Assembly: GCA_022819985.1 (NCBI GenBank)
Contig: JAJEGH010000018.1
Span: forward strand, 1 to 64,000
Length of the DNA stretch: 64,000 nucleotides
Direction of reading: 5' to 3'
Source of the DNA: Alphaproteobacteria bacterium
GTDB taxonomy: Bacteria; Pseudomonadota; Alphaproteobacteria; Bin65
Shown: in pieces, positions 7,296 through 16,390 of the stretch
Numbering within the stretch: position 1 is the first letter of the stretch
Layout of the letters: each line of letters opens with the position of its first letter
The notes under the pieces: generated by a model
What the model was told of the DNA's origin: nothing
Databases searched by the model: none
Seen by the model: only the letters and a program-made list of their open reading frames with translations
Made by a program: the position numbers and the translations under genes

Positions 7296-8201
7296 ATGCC
7301 CGTCCCCGTGCCCGTCACCCGTTTCGCGCCCAGCCCGACCGGCCTTCTCCATCTCGGCCATGCCTGGTCCGCCTGGCAGGCCTGGCGGCGCGCGCAGGAC
7401 GGGGGCGGGCGCTTCCTGCTGCGCATCGAGGATATCGACACCGGGCGCTGCCGGCCGGAATTCGAAGCGGCGATCTACGAAGACCTCGCCTGGCTGGGCC
7501 TGGACTGGGAGCGGCCGGTGCTGCGCCAGTCGGAGCATTTCGGCCGCTACCGGGCGGCCCTGGCGGCGATCCGGGAGCAGGGCCTCGCCTATCCGTGCTT
7601 CTGTACCCGGGCCGATATCCGCCGCGAGATCGAGGCCGCCGGCGGCGCACCCCATGGCGCGCCCCACGGCCCACCCCACGGCGCGCGAGGCAATCCGCAG
7701 GAGCCGGGCGGCGGCCTGCGTTACCCCGGCACCTGCCGCGGCCTTGCGCCGACGGACCGGCAGGCGCGGATCGACGGCGGCGCGGCTCATGCCTGGCGGC
7801 TGGACGCCGCCGCGGCCGCCGCGCGCTGCGGGCCTCTGATCTGGCGCGACGAGATCGCCGGCGAGGTTCCGGTCGATCCGGCGGTCTTCGGCGATGTCGT
7901 GCTGGCGCGCAAGGATGTCCCGACGAGCTATCATCTCGCCGTCACGGTGGACGATGCCCTTCAGGGCGTCACCCTGGTCGTGCGCGGCGAAGACCTGTTC
8001 GCCGCCACCCATGTCCATCGGCTGCTCCAGGCGATCCTCGGCCTGCCGGCGCCGCTCTACCGCCACCACCCGCTGCTGCTCGACGCCGGGGGCAAACGCT
8101 TCGCCAAGCGCGACCGGGCCATGACGATCCGCAGCCTGCGCGAAAAGGGCCTGTCGCCCGCCGACGCGGTCGCGCTGGCCGCGGGCTGGCGGACGGGATA
8201 G
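7296..8201 (+). CDS. gluQ: Glutamyl-Q tRNA(Asp) synthetase
   Basis: 301 aa, a short GluRS paralogue without anticodon-binding domain; it attaches glutamate to queuosine-34 of tRNA-Asp. Seen: VTRFAPSPTGLLHLGHAW (HIGH motif as HLGH), LLRIEDIDTGRCRPEF, zinc ligands in YPCFCTRADIR and YPGTCRG, and KRFAKRDRA in place of KMSKS. The length excludes GltX. In-frame GTG codons at 7284 and 7290 precede ATG 7296. The N-terminus has a VP/MP dipeptide repeat and residues encoded by 7650-7685 repeat PHGA/PHGP three times inside the zinc-binding region, an insertion unlike the family. Confidence 0.9.
   Translation: MPVPVPVTRFAPSPTGLLHLGHAWSAWQAWRRAQDGGGRFLLRIEDIDTGRCRPEFEAAIYEDLAWLGLDWERPVLRQSEHFGRYRAALAAIREQGLAYPCFCTRADIRREIEAAGGAPHGAPHGPPHGARGNPQEPGGGLRYPGTCRGLAPTDRQARIDGGAAHAWRLDAAAAAARCGPLIWRDEIAGEVPVDPAVFGDVVLARKDVPTSYHLAVTVDDALQGVTLVVRGEDLFAATHVHRLLQAILGLPAPLYRHHPLLLDAGGKRFAKRDRAMTIRSLREKGLSPADAVALAAGWRTG
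7650..7685 (+). repeat. Three 12-bp tandem units inside gluQ
   Basis: Units of the form CCCCA(T/C)GGCGCG encode PHGA-PHGP-PHGA. They lie between the two cysteine pairs of the GluQ zinc site, so they lengthen the loop in frame. Confidence 0.8.
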
Positions 8202-8246
8202 CGCCGGCCCGGCAAGCCCGCGCCGGGCGCCGCCGCTTGCCCCGCC

Positions 8247-8422
8247 CGTCATTTCGACCGAAGCGTACCCCAACCGTCATTTCGACCGAAGCGAAGCGAG
8301 CGGAGAAATCCGGCCGGCGACGGAGGCCGGCCGGATGCCGGAGCCTTGGGCGTCGATAGAGCGCAGACCGGATCTCTCCGCTCCGCCCCGACCGGGGGCC
8401 GGGGCTCCGGTCGAAATGACGG
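8247..8422. repeat. Palindromic intergenic repeat, copy D
   Basis: Two left ends in tandem (CGTCATTTCGACCGAAGC at 8247 and about 8275) and one right end, GGGGCTCCGGTCGAAATGACGG. GGAGAAATCCGG and CCGGATCTCTCC form the nested inner pair. Same family as 3448-3599 and 3891-4140. Confidence 0.7.
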
Positions 8423-8491
8423 AATGGGTTCAAGGACCGGAATGGGCACAACTCCGGTATGGTTTACGGATTGCGCCGCCGCAGATTTGTC

Positions 8492-8523
8492 TTGATAAAT
8501 ACATAACGATATGTTTATATCAA
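8492..8523. promoter_or_regulatory. Dyad operator before the ArsR-methyltransferase/metH operon
   Basis: A 32-bp imperfect palindrome: left arm TTGATAAATACATAA, right arm ATATGTTTATATCAA, with 12 of 15 positions complementary. AT-rich dyads of this kind are typical of ArsR/SmtB-family operators. It lies about 60 bp before the GTG start at 8586. Autoregulation by the ArsR-type protein of this operon is inferred. Confidence 0.55.
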
Positions 8524-8585
8524 TTTGTAGGTAAGCGCTCGGGCCGTTGTTGGGACCGCCCTAAATCCGGAAAGGCGATGCGGCC

Positions 8586-9587
8586 GTGGATCACTTGCTT
8601 CTGGGTCTGAAGGCGGCGGCGGAGGGGACGCGCCTGCGCATCCTCTCCCTGTGCGCGCATGTCGAACTCACGGTGTCCGATCTGGTGCGCGTGCTGGGCC
8701 AGTCGCAGCCCCGGGTCTCGCGCCATCTGAAGCTGCTGGTCGAGGCCGGCCTGCTGGAGCGGCACCAGGAAGGCAACTGGGCCTGGTACCGCCTGGCCGA
8801 AGCGAGCGGCGGCGCGCGCAACGCCGAACTGGCCCGGCAGCTGATCGACCTGATTCCGGAAAGCGACGAGATCCAGGCGCTCGACCTGGTCCGCCTGGAA
8901 GAGATCAAGGCGGAACGGGCGCGCATCGCCGCCGATTACTTCCGCGCCAACGCGGCGAGCTGGTCCGAGGTGCGCGCCCTCCATGTCGATCCGGCGCAGG
9001 TCGATGCCACCTTGCGCCAGGTGGTGCTGCGCCAGCCGGTCGAGGCCCTGCTCGATATCGGCACCGGCACCGGCCGGGTGCTGGAGCTGGTCGCCCCGGA
9101 GGTGACGAGCGCCATCGGCATCGACCTCAGCCGGGAGATGCTGGCGGTCGCCCGGCACAATCTGGACAAGGACGGGCTGCGCCATTGCCAAGTCCGCCAC
9201 GCCGATATGTACCAGCTGCCCTTCGGGCAGGAGCGGTTCGACGCCGTGACGCTGCACATGGTGCTGCACTATTCGGAGCGGCCGGCCCAGGTGCTCGCCG
9301 AGGCGGCGCGGGTGCTGAAGCCCGGCGGCCGGGTCGTCGTCGTCGATTTCGCGCCCCACGGCATGACGGCGCTGCTCGACCAGCACGCCCATTGCTGGGC
9401 GGGTTTCGAGGACGGCGATATCCGGGCCTGGTTCCGCGCCGCGCGGCTGTCGCCGGAGGAGCCGGTGCTGCTGGACGGCGACCCGCTGACCGTCGCGATC
9501 TGGGCGGCCGGCCGCCCGGCCAACGACGCCGCACCCGACTCCGACCCGGATAATGCGGGGGACAATGCGGGGAGGGCGGTTTCGTGA
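8586..9587 (+). CDS. ArsR-family regulator fused to SAM-dependent methyltransferase
   Basis: 333 aa. Residues about 1-90 are an ArsR winged helix: LTVSDLVRVLGQSQPRVSRHLKLLVEAGLL. Residues about 135-320 are a class I methyltransferase: LLDIGTGTGRVLELVAP (motif I), AIGIDLSREMLAVAR, VTLHMVLHYSERPAQVLAEA and LKPGGRVVVVDFAP. No arsenic/metal cysteine pair is seen in the recognition helix. Start GTG 8586, preceded by GGAAAGG. It overlaps the next gene by GTGA. Fusions of this type head methionine-cycle operons in alphaproteobacteria, so it probably senses S-adenosylmethionine or S-adenosylhomocysteine (inference). Confidence 0.88.
   Translation: MDHLLLGLKAAAEGTRLRILSLCAHVELTVSDLVRVLGQSQPRVSRHLKLLVEAGLLERHQEGNWAWYRLAEASGGARNAELARQLIDLIPESDEIQALDLVRLEEIKAERARIAADYFRANAASWSEVRALHVDPAQVDATLRQVVLRQPVEALLDIGTGTGRVLELVAPEVTSAIGIDLSREMLAVARHNLDKDGLRHCQVRHADMYQLPFGQERFDAVTLHMVLHYSERPAQVLAEAARVLKPGGRVVVVDFAPHGMTALLDQHAHCWAGFEDGDIRAWFRAARLSPEEPVLLDGDPLTVAIWAAGRPANDAAPDSDPDNAGDNAGRAVS
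9549..9572 (+). repeat. Two 12-bp tandem units at the 3' end of the ArsR-methyltransferase gene
   Basis: GATAATGCGGGG followed by GACAATGCGGGG adds DNAGDNAG near the C-terminus. The repeat also supplies the purine-rich RBS used by the GTG start at 9584. Confidence 0.8.
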
Positions 9588-10666
9588 GCCCGCGCACCGA
9601 CCCGTCCTTCCGCCCCGCCGCCGCAGCGCTGGAGGCGCTGGCCGCCGGGCGCATTCTGGTCATGGACGGCGCCATGGGCACGATGATCCAGGCGGCCGGG
9701 CCGGCGGAGGCGGATTTCCGCGGCGACGCCTTCTTGCAACACAACCGCGCGCTCCAGGGCAACAACGATCTCCTGAACCTGACCCGGCCGGACATCGTGC
9801 GCGGCATCCACGACGCCAACCTGGCCGCCGGCGCCGATATCCTGAAGGCCAACACGTTCAATGCCAACGCGATCTCCCAGGCCGACTACGGCCTCGCCTA
9901 CCATGCCGCGGAAATTGCCTGCGCCGGGGCCCGGATCGCGCGCGACGCCGCGGACGCCGCGATGGCCGCGGACCCGGCGCGCCGGGTCTTCGTCGCCGGC
10001 GTGCTCGGCCCGACCAACCGGACCGCCTCCATCTCGCCGGATGTCAACGATCCGGGCTACCGCAACGTGACCTTCGACGAACTGGCCGCGATCTACCGCG
10101 AGAATGTCGACGCGGTCGTCGCCGGAGGCGCCGATCTCGTGCTGGTCGAGACGGTGTTCGACACGCTGAACGCCAAGGCCGCCCTGTTCGCCGTCGAGGA
10201 CGCCTTCGAGGCGCTCGGCTTCCGTCTGCCGGTCATCGTCTCCGGCACGATCACCGACCGCTCCGGGCGCACCCTGTCCGGGCAGACCGTGGAAGCCTTC
10301 TGGACCTCGGTCCAGCATATCCGGCCGTTCGCCATCGGCCTGAACTGCGCGCTGGGCGCCGAGCAGCTGGCGCCCTTCGTCGCCGACCTGTCGGGCGTCG
10401 CGGCGGCCCGGCTCAGCGTCCATCCCAATGCCGGCCTGCCCAACGCCTTCGGCGGCTATGACGAAACGCCGGAACAGACGGCAGCTTTTCTCGGCGCCTG
10501 GGCGCGGGACGGGCTGGTCAACATCGTCGGCGGCTGCTGCGGCACGACGCCGGCGCATATCGCGGCGATCCGGGCGGCGGTCGACGGCATCGCGCCGCGC
10601 CGGGTTCCGGACGCGCCGGCCAGCCTGACGCTCTCGGGTCTCGAGCCCTTCCATCTCGCCGCCTGA
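9584..10666 (+). CDS. metH1: Homocysteine S-methyltransferase module (split MetH, part 1)
   Basis: 360 aa zinc-dependent homocysteine-binding barrel, equal to the first domain of cobalamin-dependent methionine synthase. Seen: [47 protein letters not shown], and the zinc cysteines in GLNCALG and [14 protein letters not shown]. Start GTG 9584 overlaps the regulator's TGA (GTGA), with GGGAGG upstream. The other MetH domains are encoded by the next gene, 19 bp downstream. Alone it could be read as betaine or S-methylmethionine:homocysteine methyltransferase, but the neighbour favours split MetH. Confidence 0.92.
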   Translation: MSPRTDPSFRPAAAALEALAAGRILVMDGAMGTMIQAAGPAEADFRGDAFLQHNRALQGNNDLLNLTRPDIVRGIHDANLAAGADILKANTFNANAISQADYGLAYHAAEIACAGARIARDAADAAMAADPARRVFVAGVLGPTNRTASISPDVNDPGYRNVTFDELAAIYRENVDAVVAGGADLVLVETVFDTLNAKAALFAVEDAFEALGFRLPVIVSGTITDRSGRTLSGQTVEAFWTSVQHIRPFAIGLNCALGAEQLAPFVADLSGVAAARLSVHPNAGLPNAFGGYDETPEQTAAFLGAWARDGLVNIVGGCCGTTPAHIAAIRAAVDGIAPRRVPDAPASLTLSGLEPFHLAA

Positions 10667-10685
10667 CCGGCGCCCCCGGACTTCG

Positions 10686-13397
10686 ATGACCGAAATGTCG
10701 AGCAGCGCCCCCGGATCGCTCGCGGGTCCAGCCGCGGGGCTGGCCCCGGCCATGAACGCGGCCCAGCGCTTTGTCATGGTCGGCGAGCGCACCAACGTCA
10801 CCGGCTCGGCGAAGTTCCGCAAACTGATCGTGGCCGGCGATTTCGAGGCCGCGCTCGATATCGCGCGCGAGCAGGTCGAGAACGGCGCCCGGATCGTCGA
10901 TGTCAACATGGACGAGGCGATGCTGGATTCCGAAGCGGCGATGGTCCGGTTCCTCCACCTGATCGCCGCGGAGCCGGACATCTGCCGTGTGCCGGTCATG
11001 ATCGACTCGTCCCGGTGGTCGGTCATCGAGGCGGGCCTCAAATGCGTCCAGGGCAAGGCGATCGTCAATTCGATCAGCCTGAAGGAGGGCGAGGCGCCCT
11101 TCCTGGAGCAGGCACGGCGCATCCGGCGCTACGGCGCGGCCATGGTGGTCATGGCGTTCGACGAAACGGGCCAGGCCGATACCGTCGACCGCAAGGTGGA
11201 AATCTGCACACGCGCTTACGTTTTGCTCACGGAGCGGGCCGGGGTGCCGCCCCAGGACATCATCTTCGATCCCAACATCTTCGCCGTCGCCACCGGGATC
11301 GAGGAGCATGACGGCTACGGCCTCGCCTTCATCGAGGCGACCCGGCGGATCAAGGCGGCCCTGCCGGGCAGCCACGTCTCGGGCGGCCTGTCCAACCTGT
11401 CCTTCTCGTTCCGCGGCAACGAGCCGGTGCGCCGGGCGATGCACTCCGTCTTCCTCTATCACGCCATACCCGCCGGCCTCGACATGGCGATCGTCAATGC
11501 CGGCCAGCTCGACGTCTACGACGAGATCGCGCCGGACCTGCGCGAACGGGTGGAAGACGTCGTGCTGAACCGCCGGCCCGACGCGACCGACCGGCTGCTG
11601 GAGGTCGCAGAGGAATATCGCGGCGGCGCGGTGCGGCGCGCGAAGGACGACGGCTGGCGCGATGCATCGGTCGAGGACCGGCTGATCCATGCGCTGGTGC
11701 ACGGCATCGCCGACCATGCCGAGGAAGACGCCGAGGAGGCGCGCGTGAAGCTCGGCCGGCCGCTGGCGGTGATCGAAGGGCCGCTGATGGACGGCATGTC
11801 GATCGTCGGCGACCTGTTCGGCGCCGGCAAGATGTTCCTGCCCCAGGTCGTCAAGAGCGCCCGGGTGATGAAGAAGGCGGTGGCCTGGCTGGAGCCGTTC
11901 ATGGAAGCGGAGAAGAGCCGGCGCACCGCGGCTGCCGGCCGGATCGTCACGGCGACGGTGAAAGGCGATGTCCACGATATCGGCAAGAACATCGTCGGCG
12001 TCGTCCTGCGCTGCAACGGTTACGAGGTGATCGACCTGGGCGTGATGGCCCCGGCGGAGCTGATTCTGGAAACGGCGGAACGGGAAAGCGCCGACCTGAT
12101 CGGCCTGAGCGGGCTGATCACACCGAGCCTGGAGGAGATGTGCCGGGTCGGCGCGGCGATGGACCGGCGCGGCATGGCGACTCCTCTGCTGATCGGCGGC
12201 GCGACGACCAGCCGGATGCACACGGCGGTGAAAATCGAGCCGTCCTACAGCGGGCCGGTGGTCCATGTCGCCGACGCCTCGCGCGTGGTCGGGGTCGCCG
12301 GAGCGCTGCTGTCGCGGGAGCGCAAGGCCGGCTTCGTCGCCGAGACCCGCACGGCCTATGCGGCGCTGCGCGAGAGCCATGCCGGCGGGCGGCGCGACGG
12401 CGTGCAGACCGGTCTGGCGTCGGCGCGGGCCAACGGTCTCCGGCTCGACTGGTCCGGCTATACGCCGCCGCGGCCGGCCGCGAGCGGGCCGATCGTCCTC
12501 GACAGCGTGGTGATCGGCGACCTGGCGCCGCGGATCGACTGGACGCCCTTCTTCCGCACTTGGGAACTGGCCGGCGCCTGGCCGCGCATCCTGGACGACC
12601 CGGCGGTCGGCGGGGCGGCCCGCGCGCTCCACGCCGACGCGCTGGCTATGCTCGAGACGATGGAAGCGGAAGGCTGGACCCGGCCCAGGGGCGTCGCGGC
12701 CTTCTGGCCCGCTGCCGGGATCGGCGACGATATCGAGCTCTACCGCGACGAGGGGCGCACGGAAGTGCGCGACACCCTCCGCATGCTGCGCCAGCAGACC
12801 GCGAAAACGAACCGGCCGAACCACTGCCTTGCCGATTTCGTCGCGCCGAAGGAAAGCGGCGTGCCGGACTGGGTCGGCGGCTTCTGCGTCACGGCCGGGC
12901 CGGGCATCGAGGAGGCCGCCGCCGAGTTCGAGCGGCAGAACGACGACTACAACGCGATCCTGGTCAAGGCGCTGGGCGACCGGCTGGCCGAGGCGTTCGC
13001 CGAATGGCTGCACGAGAAGGTGCGCCGGGAATACTGGGGCTACGCCGCCGGCGAAAACCTGTCCAACGACGACCTGATCGCCGAGCGCTACCGCGGCATC
13101 CGCCCGGCGCCCGGCTATCCGGCCTGCCCGGAGCATACCGAGAAGCGCCGCCTGTTCGCCCTGCTCGACGCCGAACGCCATACCGGAGTCCGCCTCACCG
13201 AAAGCTGCGCCATGCTGCCGGCCTCGGCGGTCAGCGGCTGGTATTTCAGCCATCCGGAGGCGCGCTATTTCGGCGTCGGCAGGATCGGCCGCGACCAGGT
13301 CGGGGATTACGCCGCCCGCAAGGGCTGGACCGTCGAAGACGCCGAACGCTGGCTGGCGCCCAATCTCGGCTACGAAACCGTCCGGAAGGCGGCATAG
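10686..13397 (+). CDS. metH2: Methionine synthase, folate/B12/reactivation domains (split MetH, part 2)
   Basis: 903 aa. Order: pterin-binding barrel starting [17 protein letters not shown] (about residue 30); cap helix bundle; cobalamin-binding domain with [14 protein letters not shown] (axial His near residue 430) and [16 protein letters not shown]-terminal AdoMet-binding reactivation domain with [37 protein letters not shown] and [16 protein letters not shown]. It transfers the methyl group of 5-methyltetrahydrofolate to homocysteine through B12, acting on homocysteine held by the separate metH part 1. The cytoplasmic complex of the two is inferred from domain complementarity. Confidence 0.95.
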   Translation: MTEMSSSAPGSLAGPAAGLAPAMNAAQRFVMVGERTNVTGSAKFRKLIVAGDFEAALDIAREQVENGARIVDVNMDEAMLDSEAAMVRFLHLIAAEPDICRVPVMIDSSRWSVIEAGLKCVQGKAIVNSISLKEGEAPFLEQARRIRRYGAAMVVMAFDETGQADTVDRKVEICTRAYVLLTERAGVPPQDIIFDPNIFAVATGIEEHDGYGLAFIEATRRIKAALPGSHVSGGLSNLSFSFRGNEPVRRAMHSVFLYHAIPAGLDMAIVNAGQLDVYDEIAPDLRERVEDVVLNRRPDATDRLLEVAEEYRGGAVRRAKDDGWRDASVEDRLIHALVHGIADHAEEDAEEARVKLGRPLAVIEGPLMDGMSIVGDLFGAGKMFLPQVVKSARVMKKAVAWLEPFMEAEKSRRTAAAGRIVTATVKGDVHDIGKNIVGVVLRCNGYEVIDLGVMAPAELILETAERESADLIGLSGLITPSLEEMCRVGAAMDRRGMATPLLIGGATTSRMHTAVKIEPSYSGPVVHVADASRVVGVAGALLSRERKAGFVAETRTAYAALRESHAGGRRDGVQTGLASARANGLRLDWSGYTPPRPAASGPIVLDSVVIGDLAPRIDWTPFFRTWELAGAWPRILDDPAVGGAARALHADALAMLETMEAEGWTRPRGVAAFWPAAGIGDDIELYRDEGRTEVRDTLRMLRQQTAKTNRPNHCLADFVAPKESGVPDWVGGFCVTAGPGIEEAAAEFERQNDDYNAILVKALGDRLAEAFAEWLHEKVRREYWGYAAGENLSNDDLIAERYRGIRPAPGYPACPEHTEKRRLFALLDAERHTGVRLTESCAMLPASAVSGWYFSHPEARYFGVGRIGRDQVGDYAARKGWTVEDAERWLAPNLGYETVRKAA

Positions 13398-13511
13398 CCG
13401 CACCTCTTCGGGATTGCCCGTTTAAGGTCCGCCGCCGGCTGTGCTACCGTGGGCGGCGCAAGTGTGCATTTGCAATTTCCCCATAGCGAAAACGCAGTTG
13501 AGGAGACTCCC

Positions 13512-14552
13512 ATGAAACGTTTGATCCTTATCGGAACGGCGGTCTGTTTTGCCGCCTCCGCCCAGGCGCAGACAACGACGCTGACCATGGAATCCGGCTC
13601 GGTCGGCGGCGCGACCGACATGGCGGCCAAGCATCTGGCCGAGGTCGCCGCCAAGCGGAAGATCGCGACGATCCAGGCCCAGGCCGGCAAGGTGCTGGCC
13701 AAGTCGATCCTGCAGGTCGCCCAGGGCAAGACCGATCTCGCCGCCAGCCCGTTCATCCTGCAGTTCCTGATGGCGAGGGGGCTGGGGCCCTATGCCGGGC
13801 TGGGCAAGAAAAAGGGCAAGGAGACCGCCGGCAATCTCCGCCTGCTCTATCCCTACCATCTCGCCCACTATTACCTCATCGCCTTTGCCGCTTCCGGGAT
13901 CGACAGCTGGGACAAGCTCAAGGGCAAGACCATCTTCAACGGCCCGCCGCGCGGCGGCGCGCTTAACACGGCGCGCGCGCTGATCCGGCTGACCACCGGC
14001 ATGAACGAGGGCAAGGGCTATACCGGCAAGCAGATCGCCTGGGGCCAGGCCGATTCGATCTTCCTCGACGGTGCGGTCGACGCCGCCGTGCGGCCGGGCA
14101 CCAACCCGGCGGCGTATCTGCCGGTCTACATCGCCGCCGGCAAGATCAACCTGGTCTCGATCCCGAAGGCGAAGATGGAATCGGCGGCCTTCCGGAAGTT
14201 CCTCAAAGCGCCCGGCAACGTGGCCTTCGTCTTTCCGAAGAAAAATCTCGCCCACTACGGCCCCGGCGTGAACGTCATTTCCGAGGACGACATGTTCCGC
14301 TCGATCTCCAACACCGGCGGCGACGTGGTCCACAAGAACATGCCGAAGGCGCTGGCCAGGGCGCTGACCGCCGCGATGATCGAGACCCTGCCCGACCTGT
14401 TCCGGAAAACGCCCTTCGCCAGGGGGCAGCTGTTCGGCGTCGTCGACGACGCGCGGATGGGCATGTGCAACGCCGGCGTGAAATTCCATCCCGGCGCCGT
14501 CGAGGCGTGGGAGGCCGCCGGCCACAAGCTCCCGGATTGCGCCAAGCCGTAG
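13512..14552 (+). CDS. TAXI-family TRAP transporter solute-binding protein
   Basis: 346 aa periplasmic receptor. Signal peptide: KRLILIGTAVCFAASAQAQ, cleavage after AQA. The mature start, LTMESGSVGGATDMAAKHLAEVA, is the glycine-rich TAXI ligand loop; GQADSIFLDGAVDAAV and ISNTGGDVVHKNMPKAL follow. RBS GAGGAGAC before ATG 13512. No permease gene lies next to it; the nearest fitting partner is the fused 4TM/12TM permease at 22909-25356. Convergent with the GMC oxidoreductase gene. Substrate unknown; TAXI receptors usually take dicarboxylates, glutamate or similar organic anions. Confidence 0.85.
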   Translation: MKRLILIGTAVCFAASAQAQTTTLTMESGSVGGATDMAAKHLAEVAAKRKIATIQAQAGKVLAKSILQVAQGKTDLAASPFILQFLMARGLGPYAGLGKKKGKETAGNLRLLYPYHLAHYYLIAFAASGIDSWDKLKGKTIFNGPPRGGALNTARALIRLTTGMNEGKGYTGKQIAWGQADSIFLDGAVDAAVRPGTNPAAYLPVYIAAGKINLVSIPKAKMESAAFRKFLKAPGNVAFVFPKKNLAHYGPGVNVISEDDMFRSISNTGGDVVHKNMPKALARALTAAMIETLPDLFRKTPFARGQLFGVVDDARMGMCNAGVKFHPGAVEAWEAAGHKLPDCAKP

Positions 14553-14559
14553 CACTGGC

Positions 14560-14593
14560 GGCGCGCGGCCCCGATTCCGCCGGGCCGCGCGCC
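14560..14593. terminator. Bidirectional hairpin between convergent genes
   Basis: A perfect 12-bp stem, GGCGCGCGGCCC (14560-14571) with GGGCCGCGCGCC (14582-14593), and a 10-nt loop. It sits 8 bp after the TAXI receptor stop and 20 bp before the stop of the convergent GMC gene. It has no U tract, so its terminator role is inferred. Confidence 0.55.
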
Positions 14594-14612
14594 GGCCGGG
14601 AATTCGCCGCCG

Positions 14613-16223
14613 CTAACCCGGAGGCGCGCGGCCCAGGATCAGGTCGCTCGCCTTTTCCGCCATCATGATGGTCGGGGCGTTGGTGTTGCCGGAGGTAATC
14701 GTCGGCATGGCCGAGGCGTCCACGACGCGCAGGCCGCCGACGCCGTGGACGCGGAACCCGCTGTCGACCACGGCCATCGGATCCCGGCCCATGCGACAGC
14801 TGCTGGTCGGATGGTAGATGGTCTGGGAGATGTCGCGGGCGGCCTGGAGCAGTTCCTCGTCGGTCTGCGCCTCCGTTCCGGGCAGATGCTCGCGCCGGAC
14901 GAACCCTGAAAGCGCCCGGGTCGCGACAAGCCGGCGGGTGACCTTGAGACCGTCGATGACGGTCTGCCGGTCCGTCGGCGTCGACAGGTAATTCGGCTGG
15001 ATCGAGGGATGCGCCGCCGGGTCCGGCGACCGGATGGCGATCCGGCCGCGGCTTTCCGGCCGGAGCTGGCAGACCGACATGGTGATCCCGGAGAAGGGGT
15101 GCATTTTCAGGCCCGGCTTGTCGGCGCTGAGCGGCTGGAAATGGAACTGGATGTCGGGCGTCGCCAGTTCGGGCCGGGTCTTGCAGAAGATGCAGACCTG
15201 GCTGGCGCCCATCGCCATCGGCCCGCGCCGGGTGAGGATGTAGCGCAGACCGATCGCGGCCCGGCGCACCAGGTTGTTGATTTCGTCGTTGAGCGTCGGG
15301 ACGTTGACCTCGTACACGGAACGTACCTGGAGATGGTCCTGCAGATTCTCTCCGACGCCCGGCAATTCATGCCGGACCGCGATGCCGAGGTCGATGAGCA
15401 GGGGACCGGGACCGATCCCCGAGAGCTGGAGAAGCTGCGGCGAACCGATGGCGCCGGCAGAGAGGATAATCTCGCCGCCGCCGTGCACCGTCGCCTGCCG
15501 TCGTTCGCTGCCGACGGAGTAGGCGATGCCGATAGCGGTTCTCGGGCTGGCCTCGTCGAACAGCAGGCACTCCGCCAGGGCGCCGGTGACGACCTCCAGG
15601 TTCCTGCGGGAGCGGACTGGCTTGAGATAGGCTGTGGCGGCCGAGCAGCGCCGGCCGTTGCGGGCCGTGAGCTGGAAATAGCCGGCGCCCTCCTGCCGGG
15701 CGCCGTTGAAATCGTCGCTGCGCGGAATGCCGAGCTCCTCCGCCGCGGCGATCAGGGCTTCGCAGACGTCGCGCCGGGCGCGCATGTCCGAGACGGCGAG
15801 CGGCCCGCCTTCGCCGTGGAACGCATCGGCGCCGCGCTCCTGGTCCTCGGCGCGCCGGAAATAGGGCAGCACGTCGTCGAAGGACCAGCCCTCGTTGCCC
15901 ATCTGGCGCCAGGTATCGTAGTCCTCCTTCTGCCCGCGGATATAGAGCAGCCCGTTGATCGCGCTCGATCCGCCGAGCACCTTGCCGCGCGGCCAGTCCA
16001 GGCTGCGCCCGTTCAGGCCGGGGTCCGGGTCGGCCTTGAAGCACCAGTCGGTCTTCGGGTTGTGCAGCGTCTTGAAATAGCCGACCGGCACATGGATCCA
16101 GGGGTTGCGGTCCTCGCCGCCGGCCTCGAGCAGCAGCACGTTTTTCGAAGGATCGGCGGACAGGCGGTTGGCGAGCACGCAGCCGGCCGAACCGGCGCCG
16201 ACGATGACATAGTCATAGGCCAT
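14613..16223 (-). CDS. GMC-family FAD oxidoreductase (choline dehydrogenase-like)
   Basis: 536 aa. Seen: FAD-binding YDYVIVGAGSAGCVLANRLS at the N-terminus, DWPRGKVLGGSSAINGLLYIRG (GMC signature 1), GAIGSPQLLQLSGIGP (signature 2), catalytic His in YHPTSSCRMG and the C-terminal VVDASAMPTITSGNTNAPT. The family oxidises alcohols (choline, aliphatic or aromatic alcohols, polyethylene glycol). It is divergently transcribed from the DctPQM operon, with a shared control region, so the imported solute or its product may be the substrate (inference). The gene name betA is not given because the substrate is unproven. Confidence 0.9.
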   Translation of the reverse strand: MAYDYVIVGAGSAGCVLANRLSADPSKNVLLLEAGGEDRNPWIHVPVGYFKTLHNPKTDWCFKADPDPGLNGRSLDWPRGKVLGGSSAINGLLYIRGQKEDYDTWRQMGNEGWSFDDVLPYFRRAEDQERGADAFHGEGGPLAVSDMRARRDVCEALIAAAEELGIPRSDDFNGARQEGAGYFQLTARNGRRCSAATAYLKPVRSRRNLEVVTGALAECLLFDEASPRTAIGIAYSVGSERRQATVHGGGEIILSAGAIGSPQLLQLSGIGPGPLLIDLGIAVRHELPGVGENLQDHLQVRSVYEVNVPTLNDEINNLVRRAAIGLRYILTRRGPMAMGASQVCIFCKTRPELATPDIQFHFQPLSADKPGLKMHPFSGITMSVCQLRPESRGRIAIRSPDPAAHPSIQPNYLSTPTDRQTVIDGLKVTRRLVATRALSGFVRREHLPGTEAQTDEELLQAARDISQTIYHPTSSCRMGRDPMAVVDSGFRVHGVGGLRVVDASAMPTITSGNTNAPTIMMAEKASDLILGRAPPG

Positions 16224-16390
16224 GCCTGCACACCCTGCCCGCTGGGATCAAAAAATAACGTTCATGGTCACTCAACGCTTGCAGAAACGACAATATCTGC
16301 CATTATTGAGATTGTCAGTCTCAAACTTTGACATTTTGTCGAAAGGTTGGGTGTGGCGGCTCCTAACCGATGCATGAGGAGGAAGCATCC
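16224..16390. promoter_or_regulatory. Divergent control region GMC oxidoreductase / dctP
   Basis: An AT-rich 167-bp gap with overlapping dyads: GACAATATC (16289-16297) with GAGATTGTC (16308-16316), and TTGAGA (16306-16311) with TCTCAA (16319-16324). A possible third is TTTGACA facing TGTCGAAA (16326-16343). These are candidate sites for the IclR-family regulator encoded at the end of the TRAP operon. Confidence 0.5.

Larger units (their letters stand above)
8202..8585. other. 384-bp gap: palindromic repeat plus SAM-operon control region
   Basis: No gene. The left half holds the palindromic repeat at 8247-8422; the right half becomes AT-rich and contains the dyad operator 8492-8523 in front of the ArsR-methyltransferase gene. 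Confidence 0.6.

Noticed and set aside
10518-13403. 961-codon open frame antisense to metH part 2
   Set aside because: High-GC genomes give long antisense frames opposite real genes. The translation is Arg/His/Gln-rich low-complexity sequence, and the sense strand has all MetH domains.
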